Shown: positions 1 through 9,700 of the stretch, one piece after another | Layout of the letters: every line of letters starts with the position of its first letter | Position numbering within the stretch: the stretch's first letter is position 1 | Source: Gautieria morchelliformis | Taxonomy: Eukaryota; Basidiomycota; Agaricomycetes; Gomphales; Gomphaceae | Length of the DNA: 64,000 nucleotides | NCBI GenBank assembly: GCA_015179125.1 | Contig: WHVA01000222.1 | Span: 108,346 to 172,345 of the forward strand | Reading direction: 5' to 3' | Program-made: the position numbers and the translations under genes | Notes under the pieces: model-generated | Told to the model about the DNA's origin: nothing | What the model saw: the letters and a program-made list of their open reading frames with translations, nothing else | The model's database searches: none

Positions 1-2170
1 GAAGATTTGGCACATCACGTGACATAGGCGCCCGCTTACATAAAGGTGTCGCATTTAAGTGACTTCTATCTTACTTTGAAAGTCATTTTGTTTACTACAC
101 ATCAGTGCGCACCTTCCAACTTTGCCACAGCTTCATTGAAGCCACTGCAGACCAGTATCCGAGCACTGGTCCATAGTGGTTTCGACATTATCAGTCCCTC
201 TGGAACTTATGACAAGTGCCTTTCTTCCTGCAGTGGTCTGAGGTTTCCTGGGTGCCACCGCTGGATTCCCTGGCATGGATTGTTTCCCCCTGTGAGGCAT
301 GATGGGTAGAAACGTGAACATGTACCGATATCCGCTGTTTATTAGCGGCGGGTAGTACTCACTACTGGCCACGTGTTGCGGGTCTGCCCTGTGTCGGTGT
401 TCGAGGCCATGAGGTACAGGTTGGCCGTGGACAGCATCAGTCAGCACGGCCGAGTACCATTGCGTGGTGGTGCATGCTGGTGGCCAGCACTGCGTACCAG
501 CGATTACCACCGTTTAGCACCACGTGGCGCTAACCCCTGTGAACTGTGTATAACTCTCATCTACCAGGTGAAGTTGCAACTCAGGCTCCGCACCCCTTCC
601 CGTCTGGAAGCCACGGATAGCCGCCAGACGCCCACGGTATCAAATGCGTACTGCCCGTTGTAAAATGGATGTACAGCCCACCCAAGCAATTTCCTTTTTG
701 AGCGACACCCCAAAATAGCAATTAGCGCCAGGATACTTCCGCAATTACTCTTCTATTAAGCATACGACATGTGAAAGTTTGCCGCCATTTGTCCATGTTT
801 CACACAGCTTTCTGTCCCTTTCAGGATGTTTGTGACTGTTTTTTGGCCATGAGACAACCTTTGTCTCACTGTTGTTTCCTCCCATGTGTTCCGTTCTGCA
901 CTCTGTCCTCCTTGAAACATTCGTGTCGTTTTCCCATGCGTTCAGCTTTCCGTCCTTCACTTGAAACATTCGTATCGCTCCCCACTCCATCACTGAGGTG
1001 TATTGTTGCCATTTTCATTCATTTTACGCGTATCGGCGTTTATAAATTGACGCGTGAGTCAGACCGTTCTTTCCCCACGCCGGCAACGCAAGGTGTCGCT
1101 TATGTTGAAGATGAGCAAGTTGCGCGTTTATGCGCGACGTCACTTACCTACAGATCCCAGGTCACTCATCCAGCCTGACACCTAGGACGGCTTGCAACCC
1201 GTCGAGATGTCCCAACCGACAATTCATGGACATCTTGAGCGGCAGGCGGGCCCAACAGCACATGTATGAAAAAGTACAAAACATTCTAAGTGTCCTACCA
1301 TGGGTCTGATCCCACATCCCTCTGACACACCTGTTGTTTCGCGTTTCTATAGTACAGGACGTTGCCGAGTCCAGGGCCAGGCGGGACAAACTTACTGAGA
1401 CCCCGAAGCGCAAGGCTCTTACCCAGGATGACAACGCAGACGACATGCCAAGCAGACGTCGGACCCGGATACACAGGCTTCATTCTGACGATAGCAGGGC
1501 CGCCTATTGTGTGAGGCCTGGAAGCTCGCCTGCTCTGAACATGGCATGCAGGTCAGAGCCAGTGATGATGTGTTCAATATGGTATGCATGTCCTGACATC
1601 TCATACCCTACTCACCTGTTTTCACAGATCAAGCAGCGCGGCAGCCAGGTGTGGGGGGAGCTCAAGTGTACACCCGTCCTGTCATGACAAGTTTGACGCA
1701 AGGGAGGAGGAGACTATGGTGTGGAGTGTGCTGGGAAGAGCAAGCTACTAGGTGGGCTTTTTTCCGGAGATTACTCATCCGTTGATGATGTTTGTCTGAT
1801 TAATCGCGATCGTCACACCCACTGTCGTATGGCATCATCCTGTAATCCTCGTCCACGGAGACCGCTGTGAGTAATCCTGTCTGTCGCTGTCATTCCGTAT
1901 GACTGGACTCGCAGTAAACAACGTCGAATGTTTTCCAGCCCCCTGGATAAGAAGTAAGCAGTGTTAAAATAATGAAGGGTGTTATTCAAAACAAGAAGTA
2001 ATCTTTCGTTACCATTGTCTGGAAGGAAGGGCACAAGGCTCAGAAAGAGGACGGTCACGCGTAAAAACAGAAACTTCTCCCGTAGAATGCGAAGATTAGG
2101 CAGACCCGTCACCGGTTACTAATGCTGTGAGACAACAGGGTATAAGCAGCAACCCCTTCTTTAAGACATA
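1..2170. other. No supportable gene; anonymous intergenic or repeat-derived DNA
   Basis: Open frames here are short, overlap each other on both strands and have no recognisable domain or coherent exon structure. The only structure I can tie to the rest of the window is a fragment near position 35-110 that recurs near 22,910. The right edge is set by the 3' terminus of a minus-strand Helitron at 2,171. Confidence 0.5.
33..112. repeat. Dispersed repeat fragment, copy 1 (second copy near 22,909-22,985)
   Basis: The stretch containing GCATTTAAGTGACTTCTATC closely matches the segment at 22,928-22,950 (GCATTTAAACGACTTCTATC), and an upstream CTTAC(A/G)TAAAG(G/A)TG and a downstream CATCAGTG are also shared in order. 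Both copies are preceded by CACGTGA sequence, at 17-23 here and at 22,652-22,672 in the other copy. This suggests two decayed copies of one interspersed element. Family unknown. Confidence 0.5.
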
Positions 2171-2201
2171 CTAGCCAATAGACCCGTGCTTCGCACCGGG
2201 T
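2171..2201 (-). mobile_element. Helitron 3' terminus, minus strand (hairpin plus CTAG)
   Basis: Read on the minus strand the sequence is CCCGGTGC-GAA-GCACGGG, a GC-rich hairpin with one bulged base, followed after about 8 nt by CTAG (2,174-2,171) and then T at 2,170. A GC-rich hairpin a few bases before CTRR, with insertion next to T, is the established Helitron 3' end. It uses the same GAA loop as the intact Helitron end at 11,894-11,922. It lies about 80 bp downstream of a helicase C-terminal relic on the same strand, so the two belong together. Confidence 0.75.
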
Positions 2202-2279
2202 GAGTTAAGGTTAACATTGCACATGAGTAGTTAATAGAATTAAAGAATTATTTGGTTAAATGAAACTACATATTTAATC

Positions 2280-2378
2280 AGGCTTTAGCAGCACCTCTTT
2301 GTATACAATATTAGATGTTGTATTCCCCTCCCCTAAAGCCTAAAGAACATGGACTCTGTTCCAATTAGTGCAATGCAA
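2280..2378 (-). pseudogene. Helitron RepHel helicase, C-terminal relic
   Basis: On the minus strand two frames give TNWNRVHVL and then TTSNIVYKEVLL, separated by a stop and a short deletion. These correspond to the last 35 or so residues of the intact Helitron protein at 6,778-11,772, which carries TNWNRVKVL and TTNIVYKDVLL in the same order. The rest of the helicase upstream has been replaced by unrelated minisatellite-rich DNA. This is the tail of an old, inactive Helitron whose 3' end is at 2,171. Confidence 0.75.
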
Positions 2379-2514
2379 ATCTGCCCATGGGAAAATACTG
2401 CATATCGCAAGTCTATTCCTGTGCTGCATACCAGGATATGCCTGGATGTGGCACACCACTGGGTAAGGACCATCTGGGACCTGTGGTATAAGCCTGGATG
2501 CGCTGGGACCACTG

Positions 2515-2545
2515 CTAGGGTGGGGACCCGTGCTTTGCCCAGGGT
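2515..2545 (-). mobile_element. Second, degraded Helitron 3' terminus on the minus strand
   Basis: The minus strand reads an imperfect hairpin (CCCTGGGC-AAA-GCACGGG) and then, 8 nt later, CTAG at 2,518-2,515. The arrangement copies the end at 2,171, and the DNA upstream on the minus strand also keeps a GTTTCATTTA-like segment found upstream of the first end. The base after CTAG is C rather than T and the stem has mismatches, so this is either a decayed terminus or a chance resemblance. Confidence 0.4.
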
Positions 2546-2825
2546 TTAGGCCAAACACATTGGGTAAATGAAACTTGGGATAAGTAAAATGCATCTTATC
2601 ACAATTGAATGTAGCTCCAAGTAACACATCTGGGTAGGTAATGTCTCCACACATTTCTCCCATGTCTGCGTGCCCCTCATGTGTAGCATGTCCCCATGTA
2701 TGGCATGCATTACCTGAGTGTAGTGTGTCTTGATATTGCATACCATTCTGCATAAGCACTCAAGTATTGTGTGCGCAGCATGTCCCCCAAAGTATATCAC
2801 GTATAGCATGTCCCTTGTTTGTGGT

Positions 2826-2969
2826 GTGTCCCGGATGTGTAGTGTGTCCCGGATGTGTAGTGTGTCCCGGATGTGTAGTGTGTCCCGGATGTGTAGTGTG
2901 TCCCAGATGTGTAGTGTGTCCCGGATGTGTAGTGTGTCCCGGATGTGTAGTGTGTCCCGGATGTGTAGT
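2826..2969. repeat. 18-bp minisatellite, eight units
   Basis: Eight head-to-tail copies of an 18-bp unit (GTGTCCCGGATGTGTAGT), one of them with an A for G change, run from 2,826 to 2,969. Degenerate relatives flank them from about 2,640 to 2,998. Because the period is a multiple of three, all frames stay open and produce false Cys-Ser-Val or His-Thr repeat peptides; there is no sign that any is a gene. Confidence 0.9.
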
Positions 2970-3605
2970 GTGTCCCCATTGTAGCGTGTCCCTGTTACGA
3001 CCATGCAGTTCTGACTTCCGACACTCAGTTCCACTCACATTCCACCCCTCCAATAATCCCAACATTCCCGCCCCTTGTGATATCCTTTGTTCTTTCGACT
3101 CTATTACTCCAACCCACCAGACTCGCCTCGCAGCACAGCAAGACCATATGTCCAGCCCCCTTTGGAGTCTTGTTGTTTTGTTATGTCAGATATACTTTCT
3201 AACCCCTTGTTCTTTTGCCATTGTTCTTTACCCTACCCTGCACCCCCTTGTAGTCCTTTGTTCCCAATTAGTTGTTTACCCTGTATGTCTATCCAACTGC
3301 CGCTCCCTCCGGAATTTGCTTAGTACTACCCTATTACATGTTGTCTCAGCTCTTTGTATAACAACCCCTCATGCATGCTCATTATTCTGCAATCAGATAA
3401 TCGCCTTCAATATGTGATTTCCTTCGCTCTATCTCCTGTCCTTAGCACAGTGAGTTTTGCAAGACCTCTGTCTCTCCCCCTTCCGCCTTCCGACCCAACT
3501 TCTGACTCGCGATCCGAAATACCTAGGATAATAGTTCATTGGGGGCGCAACATATAAGTTGAAGCCGTTGTCCTTTCTAGTTCTGACTTGTGGAAATCTT
3601 GCTAT

Positions 3606-3785
3606 GTAACAGTCCCTGTGTATAGCCTGCGTTCCCCAATGTGCAGTGTGTCCCCATGAGTAGCATGCCCCTGTGTATAGCCTGCATTCCCCAATGTATA
3701 GTGTGTCCCTGTGTATAGCCTGCCTTGACCAAGTGTAGCATGTCCCTTGTCTGTAATATGTCCTCATACATGGCATATCCCCAAG
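3606..3785. repeat. Degenerate minisatellite related to the 18-bp array
   Basis: Alternating motifs of the type GTGTCCCTGTGTATAGCCTGC and CCCCAATGTATAGT recur every 18-40 bp. They share the GTGTCCC and TGTAGT/TATAGT cores with the array at 2,826-2,969 and look like an older, unhomogenised arm of the same repeat. The 600 bp between the two blocks holds no supportable gene. Confidence 0.6.
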
Positions 3786-3976
3786 AGCCTAAAAGTGAAA
3801 TTATTGTAGGGGCAAGAGGAAATAAATAAATGTCAGAGAGTTTACTGCAAGCAGCTGTTGTCATCAATTTTTAGCAAAGTCAAGGAAATTTTTCAATATT
3901 TGATTTTACAACTCTACAGTACACATATATACACAAAAATTTAAAAAATTAAATAACAATTAAAAAAAGAGGCAGT

Positions 3977-4685
3977 GATCCTAATAATTATCACAACAAC
4001 ACAAATATGATAGAAGACATGCACCAGATGCAGCAATGGCAGACAGGCTGTGAGACACTAAGAGGAGGAACCTGGGCAGAAAATAAAAATAAAAATAAAC
4101 CAAAAGAGAATAAAAAAGAGAATATTATTGGAAATGATAAGGAAAAAACACATCAGAGCCAGTAATGATACCCATGAAAGGTGGGCGGCAATGAGAGGAG
4201 CAACATAGGCTGAAAAGCAGTCAAAAAGAGGGTAAAAAAGCGAAAATTAGTGCAAGAAATACCATGGATAGAAGCTGATCCTAATAAATATCAAAACAAC
4301 ATAAATATGATAGCAAGAAACACACCAGATGCAGCAATGGCAGACAGGCAAGGTGGGAGGCACTGAGAGGAAGCTGGGCTGAAAAGAAGGCCAAAAGAGA
4401 ATAAAAAAGCGAAAATTATTGGAAGAAATGACAGATATGATAAGGAAAAAACACACCAGAGGCAGTAATAGTGGCCAAGAAAGGTGGGAGGCAATGAGAG
4501 GAGCAACATAGGCAAAAAGAGATTAAAAAAGCGAAAATTATAGCAAGAAATAGCAATACTTACCATGGAGAGAAGCTAATCCTAATAAATACCAAAACAA
4601 CACAAATATGATAGCAACACACACCAGATGCAGCCATGACTGACAGGAATGGTGGGTGCACTGAGAGGAGGAACCTGGGCTGAAG

Positions 4686-4717
<32 letters not shown>

Positions 4718-5500
4718 AAAGAAAAGAGGATAAAAAAGCGAAAATTATTGCAGGAAATGACAGATATGAGATGTAGAAAACACACCAGAGGCATAAGGAA
4801 AGTTGTGAGGCAATGAAAGGAGCAACCTAGGTTGAAAAAAAGTCAAAAAGTGGTTAAAAAAGCGACAATGTTGGAAGAAATACCATGGAGAGAAGGTGAT
4901 CCTAGTAAATATAAAAAAAAAACACAAAAATATGATAGCAAGACACACACCAGATGCAGAAATAACAGACAGGAAAGGTGGGGGGCATAGAGAGGAGGAA
5001 CCTGGGCTGAAAAGATGGCAAAAAGAGGATAAAAAAGCGAAAATTATTGGAAGAAATGACAGAAAAAACACAACAGGGACTGTAATGATGGCCAAGAAAG
5101 GTGGGAGGCAATGAGAGGAGAAACATAGGCAAAAAGAGATTAAAAAAGCGAAAATTATGGCAAGAAATAGCAATACTTACCATGGAGAGAAGCTGATCCT
5201 AATAAATATCAAAACAACACAAATATGGTAGCAACACACACACCAGATGCAGCCATGACTGACAGGAAAAGTGGGAGCACTGAGAGGAGGAACCTGGGCT
5301 GAAGAAAAAAAAAAAAAAAAAAAAAAAAAGAAAAGAAAAGAGGATAAAAAAGCGAAAATTATTGCAGGAAATGACAGATATGAGAAGTAGAAAACACACC
5401 AGAGGCATCAGGAAAGATGGGAGGCAATGAGAGGAGCACCCTAGGCTGAAAAGAAGTAAAAAAAGAGTTAAAAAAGCGAAAATATTGGAAGAAATACCTG
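3977..5500. repeat. Satellite-like array: five ~300-bp units, each of two ~150-bp halves
   Basis: The landmark GATCCTAATAAATA(T/C)C recurs at about 3,977, 4,277, 4,578, 4,898 and 5,195, giving unit lengths of 300, 301, 320 and 297 bp. Inside each unit a half-length motif recurs: GGAGGCAATGAGAGGAG, then a purine-rich run ending in AAAAAAGCGAAAATTATT. The period is thus about 150 bp with alternating halves. Two units carry A-homopolymers (4,686-4,714 and 5,304-5,329) at the same internal position, which explains part of the length variation. Open frames on the minus strand are low-complexity artefacts. Confidence 0.85.
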
Positions 5501-6777
5501 AGGGGACTGTAGAGAAATAAAAGTTACCAGCAGTGACAGACAGACCCACCAGCAGAGAAAGAGAGAGCCAGAAACAGACACAGAGAGCCAGACACAGAGA
5601 GCCAGACAGAGATCCAGATGCAGAGAGCCAGCAGCAGACAGACAGATCCAGCGGGCACAGAGACAGTGGGCAGGAGAGCCAGAGGTTGCCAGTTGAACCA
5701 GAGGAAATGGCAGCAGGAGGGTTGAGGGAAGGTGGGTGCGCGCGCAGCAGCGTTGGACGCGAACTGGTCACGTGACCAGGAGCGCTCACTGCACCGCGCG
5801 TTGTCAGTAGAAAGTTGGATGCGTGGTTTGTTTGCGTCTTAGTCAGGATTACGTAAAACGCAAACACCCCCACAACCACCCACGCACCCATCTAAGAGTT
5901 AAACGCGGGGGGTGGGTGGTTGTGGGCCCGCTGACCAATGCTTGGTCATTAGTTTGTCAGCGGAGCGCGCGAGCGGCGCAGCCGCGAGCCCTACGCCCTA
6001 CCCGCGGTTCACGCCGGTCTGCCGGCTCCAGCGCTCGAGGCTGCGCAGCGTTCTGGTGGCTCAAGCGCTCAAAGCCGCGCTGCGCTGGCAGAACACTGCG
6101 CAGCCGCTTTTGCGCACTCCACCACCACCCTCCTCTCCTCTCTGCCCTCTAGATAGAATAAAATTGCGTGAGAGTGAATTAATAGATAGCCTATATAGTG
6201 TAGACTACAAAAGATCTCTTCCCAGGGAGATCTCTGCTGTGAACTATTGGGGTTGACCCCTTCATTGGGGCAGCTTTTTCTCTGCTAAGGAGCCAGGTAA
6301 TCATCCCAGGCTGCCTTAGAGGGAGCCACAATTGCATTGCAGTTCTTTCAGTGTTGACTTGCACTACTGGTGGCTGAAGAAGACATCTCCCCAGGACCAG
6401 GACCAGGACCAGGACCTTTTACTGGAATTATTCCAGTTGGATAGCCGAAGAAGACTTGGATATTTTCATCAAAAAAATTCCCCATCCCTTCCTTGGTACA
6501 TATATTTCTCTGTGGTCTGGTGTGAGCCATCTGACATTTTTTTTTTTTTTTTTTTAAATAGAAATTAATAAATTCCCTTGACTTTGCCTAACAAACAAAC
6601 TCCCTGTCCCTTCCTTGGTATGTATGTATTTCTCTGTGGTCTGGTGTGAGCTGTCTGACTTTTATTTAATTAGAAATTAATAAATTCCCCTGACTTTGCC
6701 CAAGGAAAATTAACAACAACAGCATCTGCTTGCAAATGTAAGTTGAAGTGGGGTAGCTTGATTGTTCCTCTAAGCTT
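5501..6777 (+). other. Region upstream of the Helitron gene: short repeats and candidate 5' sequence
   Basis: In order this holds a GAGAGCCAGACACA-type short tandem repeat (about 5,560-5,660), a 16-bp perfect palindrome around CACGTG (5,764-5,779), a 14-bp inverted repeat with a 30-nt loop (5,869-5,882 and 5,913-5,926), a GC-rich block (5,960-6,130), a CCAGGA hexanucleotide run (6,391-6,416), and a tandem duplication of roughly 110-120 bp (about 6,476-6,591 and 6,598-6,701). I could not fix the Helitron 5' end (expected TC after A) within it. Confidence 0.5.
5764..5779. promoter_or_regulatory. Perfect 16-bp palindrome centred on CACGTG
   Basis: CTGGTCACGTGACCAG is fully self-complementary and contains an E-box-like CACGTG core. 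It lies about 1 kb upstream of the Helitron RepHel start and 90 bp before another inverted repeat. A regulatory role is only a guess. Confidence 0.4.
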
Positions 6778-9700
6778 ATGCCTACATTTCTCAGGGATCC
6801 TTCTACTCCAGAGAGAAATCGTCAGCAGGAGCGTGAAAGGGCAAGGGAGGAGCAAGAGGGTCATATGACGTCGCCCACTGATCGGAGAGCGCGTGCACTT
6901 GCTGCTGCTGCTGTCAGAGCTCAGGACCAGCCTCCCCCTCCACCACAGCCTTTTGCCATCCCTCGCCCTCCTCCTAGAAGCAATGTCGCTGATCCTTTTC
7001 AACAACCTGTGGCTGGGCCATCACGTCCTCCTATCCTTGCAGGGCCACCACGTCCTCCTATGCCTGCAGGGCCGTCACGTCCTCCGGATCCCAGTCCTGG
7101 ACAGCAGGTGGCAGCCCTGCGTGCTCAGTTAGCAGCAATCCCAGCAGCACAGCCTGTGAGAAGATACAGGCAGGAGCCTATACGGCCACCTCCCAATCTT
7201 CCTGTGGTTGGTTCTGCAGGAATTGCACAGTTGCGTGCTCAGGCTGCTGAGCAGTCTGCTATATTGCAGCAATTGGGAAGAGGTAGACAGGCAGCTAATC
7301 CTTCTGTAGTAGGTTCTGCAGGAGTGGCAGCATTGCCGGCTCAGGCCAATGCAATAAGACCAATGCCTCGGCTACTCCCTGCGCTTCTGCAGCCTCTTCA
7401 GCGACTCCCTGCACCTCCTCAGCCTCCTCAGCAACTCCCTGCACCTCCTCAGCCACCTCAGCCACTCCCTGCACCTCCACAGCGTCTTCTGCCACTCCCT
7501 GCACCTCCTCAGCATCTTCTGCCACTCCCTGCACCTCCTCAGCCTCCTCAGCCACTCCCTGCACCTCGGCAGCGTCCTCAGCAACCTCCTCCTCCTATTC
7601 CACTTGGTCGCTCTAGAATAATCGAGGCAGATGTGCAGCGTCATGATTTGGGTCCCATGGTTATTTCCTGCCCTGACTGTAAAGCATTGCACTGGATGGC
7701 AGAACGCCTGCAGAAATCCTCAAATGTGCGGCCCAGGTTTGGTGATTGCTGTATACAAGGAAAGGTGCAGCTTCCAGAGCTGCCAGTGCTCCCTCAGCCA
7801 TTGAGACGGCTCTTAGAGGGCCAGGACCCTGAGGCCAAACAGTTTCGCCAGAACATCAGGCAGTACAATGCTGCATTTGCATTCACTTCCTTGGGAGCCG
7901 AGTTTGATCTAGATTTGCTTCGGGAGGGTCGTGGTCCATATGTCCTCAAGCTGCAGGGCGAACTGTATCATATTCATGGCTCTCTCATCCCTAACCCTGG
8001 GAGGCGGATACAGTATGCCCAACTTTATATATATGATCCAGCATTGGCTTTGGAACAGAGGAACACGCGTAACCCAGGTCTGTCTCCAACTATCATGGGA
8101 GACTTGCAGGAAATGCTCCTCTTATGCAATCCTCATGTTCCCATATATAGACAAGCGGCTGAGAGGCTCAGAGCTCAGGGACAGAATGGTGAGATCCGGG
8201 CTAGGCTCACATACAGGGAACACAGGGATCCTAGGAGGTATAATATCCCTACTGCGGATGAGATTGCGGTGGTTCTTCCTGGAGATGGCATCAACCCTGA
8301 ACCTAGGGATGTTATTGTCCAGCTCAAAGGTGGACGCTTTCAAAGGGTATCCGATATGAATCCAAACTATGCCTCTCTTCACTATGTCTTGCTCTTTCCC
8401 AGGGGAGAGTTGGGGTGGCAACCTGGTATTCGCTATCGCCAATTACCAGGCGGGCGTGAGCGAAGTGGGCATGTCACCCAAATTCAGTTCCATTCCTATC
8501 GTCTCTTCCAGAGAACAGAAGAACCTACAACACTCCTGCGCGCTGGCAAATTATTCCAGCAGTACATTGTAGACTCTTGGGCCGCTGCAGAGCAAAGCAG
8601 GCTGTGGTGGATCAGGACAAATCAACACACTCTCCGTGCTGAGATGTATAACCAGATGATGGATGCCTTTCATCGCAATGACAATGACAGAGATCCAAAC
8701 AACTTGGGTGCAAGATCCATTCTGCCTGCCACATTCCAGGGGGGGACACGGGACATGCAGGAAAACCTGCAGAACTCTCTGGCCATTTCAAGGAAGCATG
8801 GTGTGGCTGATCTCTTTATTACCATGACTGCCAATCCCAACTGGCAGGAGGTATTGGATGCATTGTTGCCCGGACAAACTCCTCAGGACAGGCCTGACCT
8901 GGTGTCGCGGGTGTTCCAGCTCAAAAAGAAATACCTCATTGACTTGATCGTCAAGGAAAAGATTTTTGGGGAAACCGTCGCTCGCGTCCACACCATTGAA
9001 TTCCAGAAAAGGGGACTCCCACACATGCATATTCTTATCTGGTTTGAAAGAGATTCCAAGATCAGACATCCACATGAGGTGGATTCAATGATTTCAGCAG
9101 AGTTCCCTGATCCAGAGACTCATCCTGTCCTCTACCGGTTGGTCTGTGAGCTGATGACACATGGTCCCTGTGGACAAATGAAACCAAACGCACCCTGCAT
9201 GGAAAATGGCAAGTGCAAGAAAGGCTTCCCAAAGCCTTTCTGTGAGGAAACCAGTCTGAATGAGGATGGCTATCCAAAATATCGTCGTCGCAATGATGGA
9301 AGGCTGCACAATGTCAGAGGTGACATGCTGGACAACAGATGGGTTGTGCCATACTCTGCCCTGCTCTTGCTCAAATTCTGGTGTCACATCAACCCTGAAC
9401 TCACCATCAATGTGAGGTGTATCAAGTATATCCACAAGTATCTCTACAAGGGTCATGATCGGACCACCATGGAGTTTGGTCGCACCCAGGATGAAATTAA
9501 GCAGTACCTGGACGCTCGCTATGTCAGTGCTCATGAGGCCTGTTGGAGGTTGCTGGAGCGGGAAATCCACACCCAGGTGCCTGCAGTCATGGCACTGCCA
9601 GTCCATGAAAAGGACCACCACACAATCATCTTTGATCCCAACCAGGATGTGGACAACATCCTGGAAAGGGCTGAGGCGAAAAAGACACCGCTCATGGCTT

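Noticed and set aside
2767-3034. Frames with Cys-Ser-Val or His-Thr repeats that could suggest a repeat protein
   Set aside because: They are translations of the 18-bp minisatellite, open in several frames on both strands at once because the period is a multiple of three.
2641-3785. CRISPR-like array
   Set aside because: Repeats are contiguous or degenerate without unique spacers of constant length, and the genome is fungal.
4247-5891. Long hydrophobic Phe-rich minus-strand frames resembling membrane proteins
   Set aside because: They arise from purine-rich satellite units and poly(A) runs read in reverse; the pattern repeats with the 300-bp unit.
7295-7692. Repeat-rich minus-strand frames (VAEEAEEVQG type)
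   Set aside because: Antisense shadow of the Pro/Gln-rich repeats in the Helitron protein.
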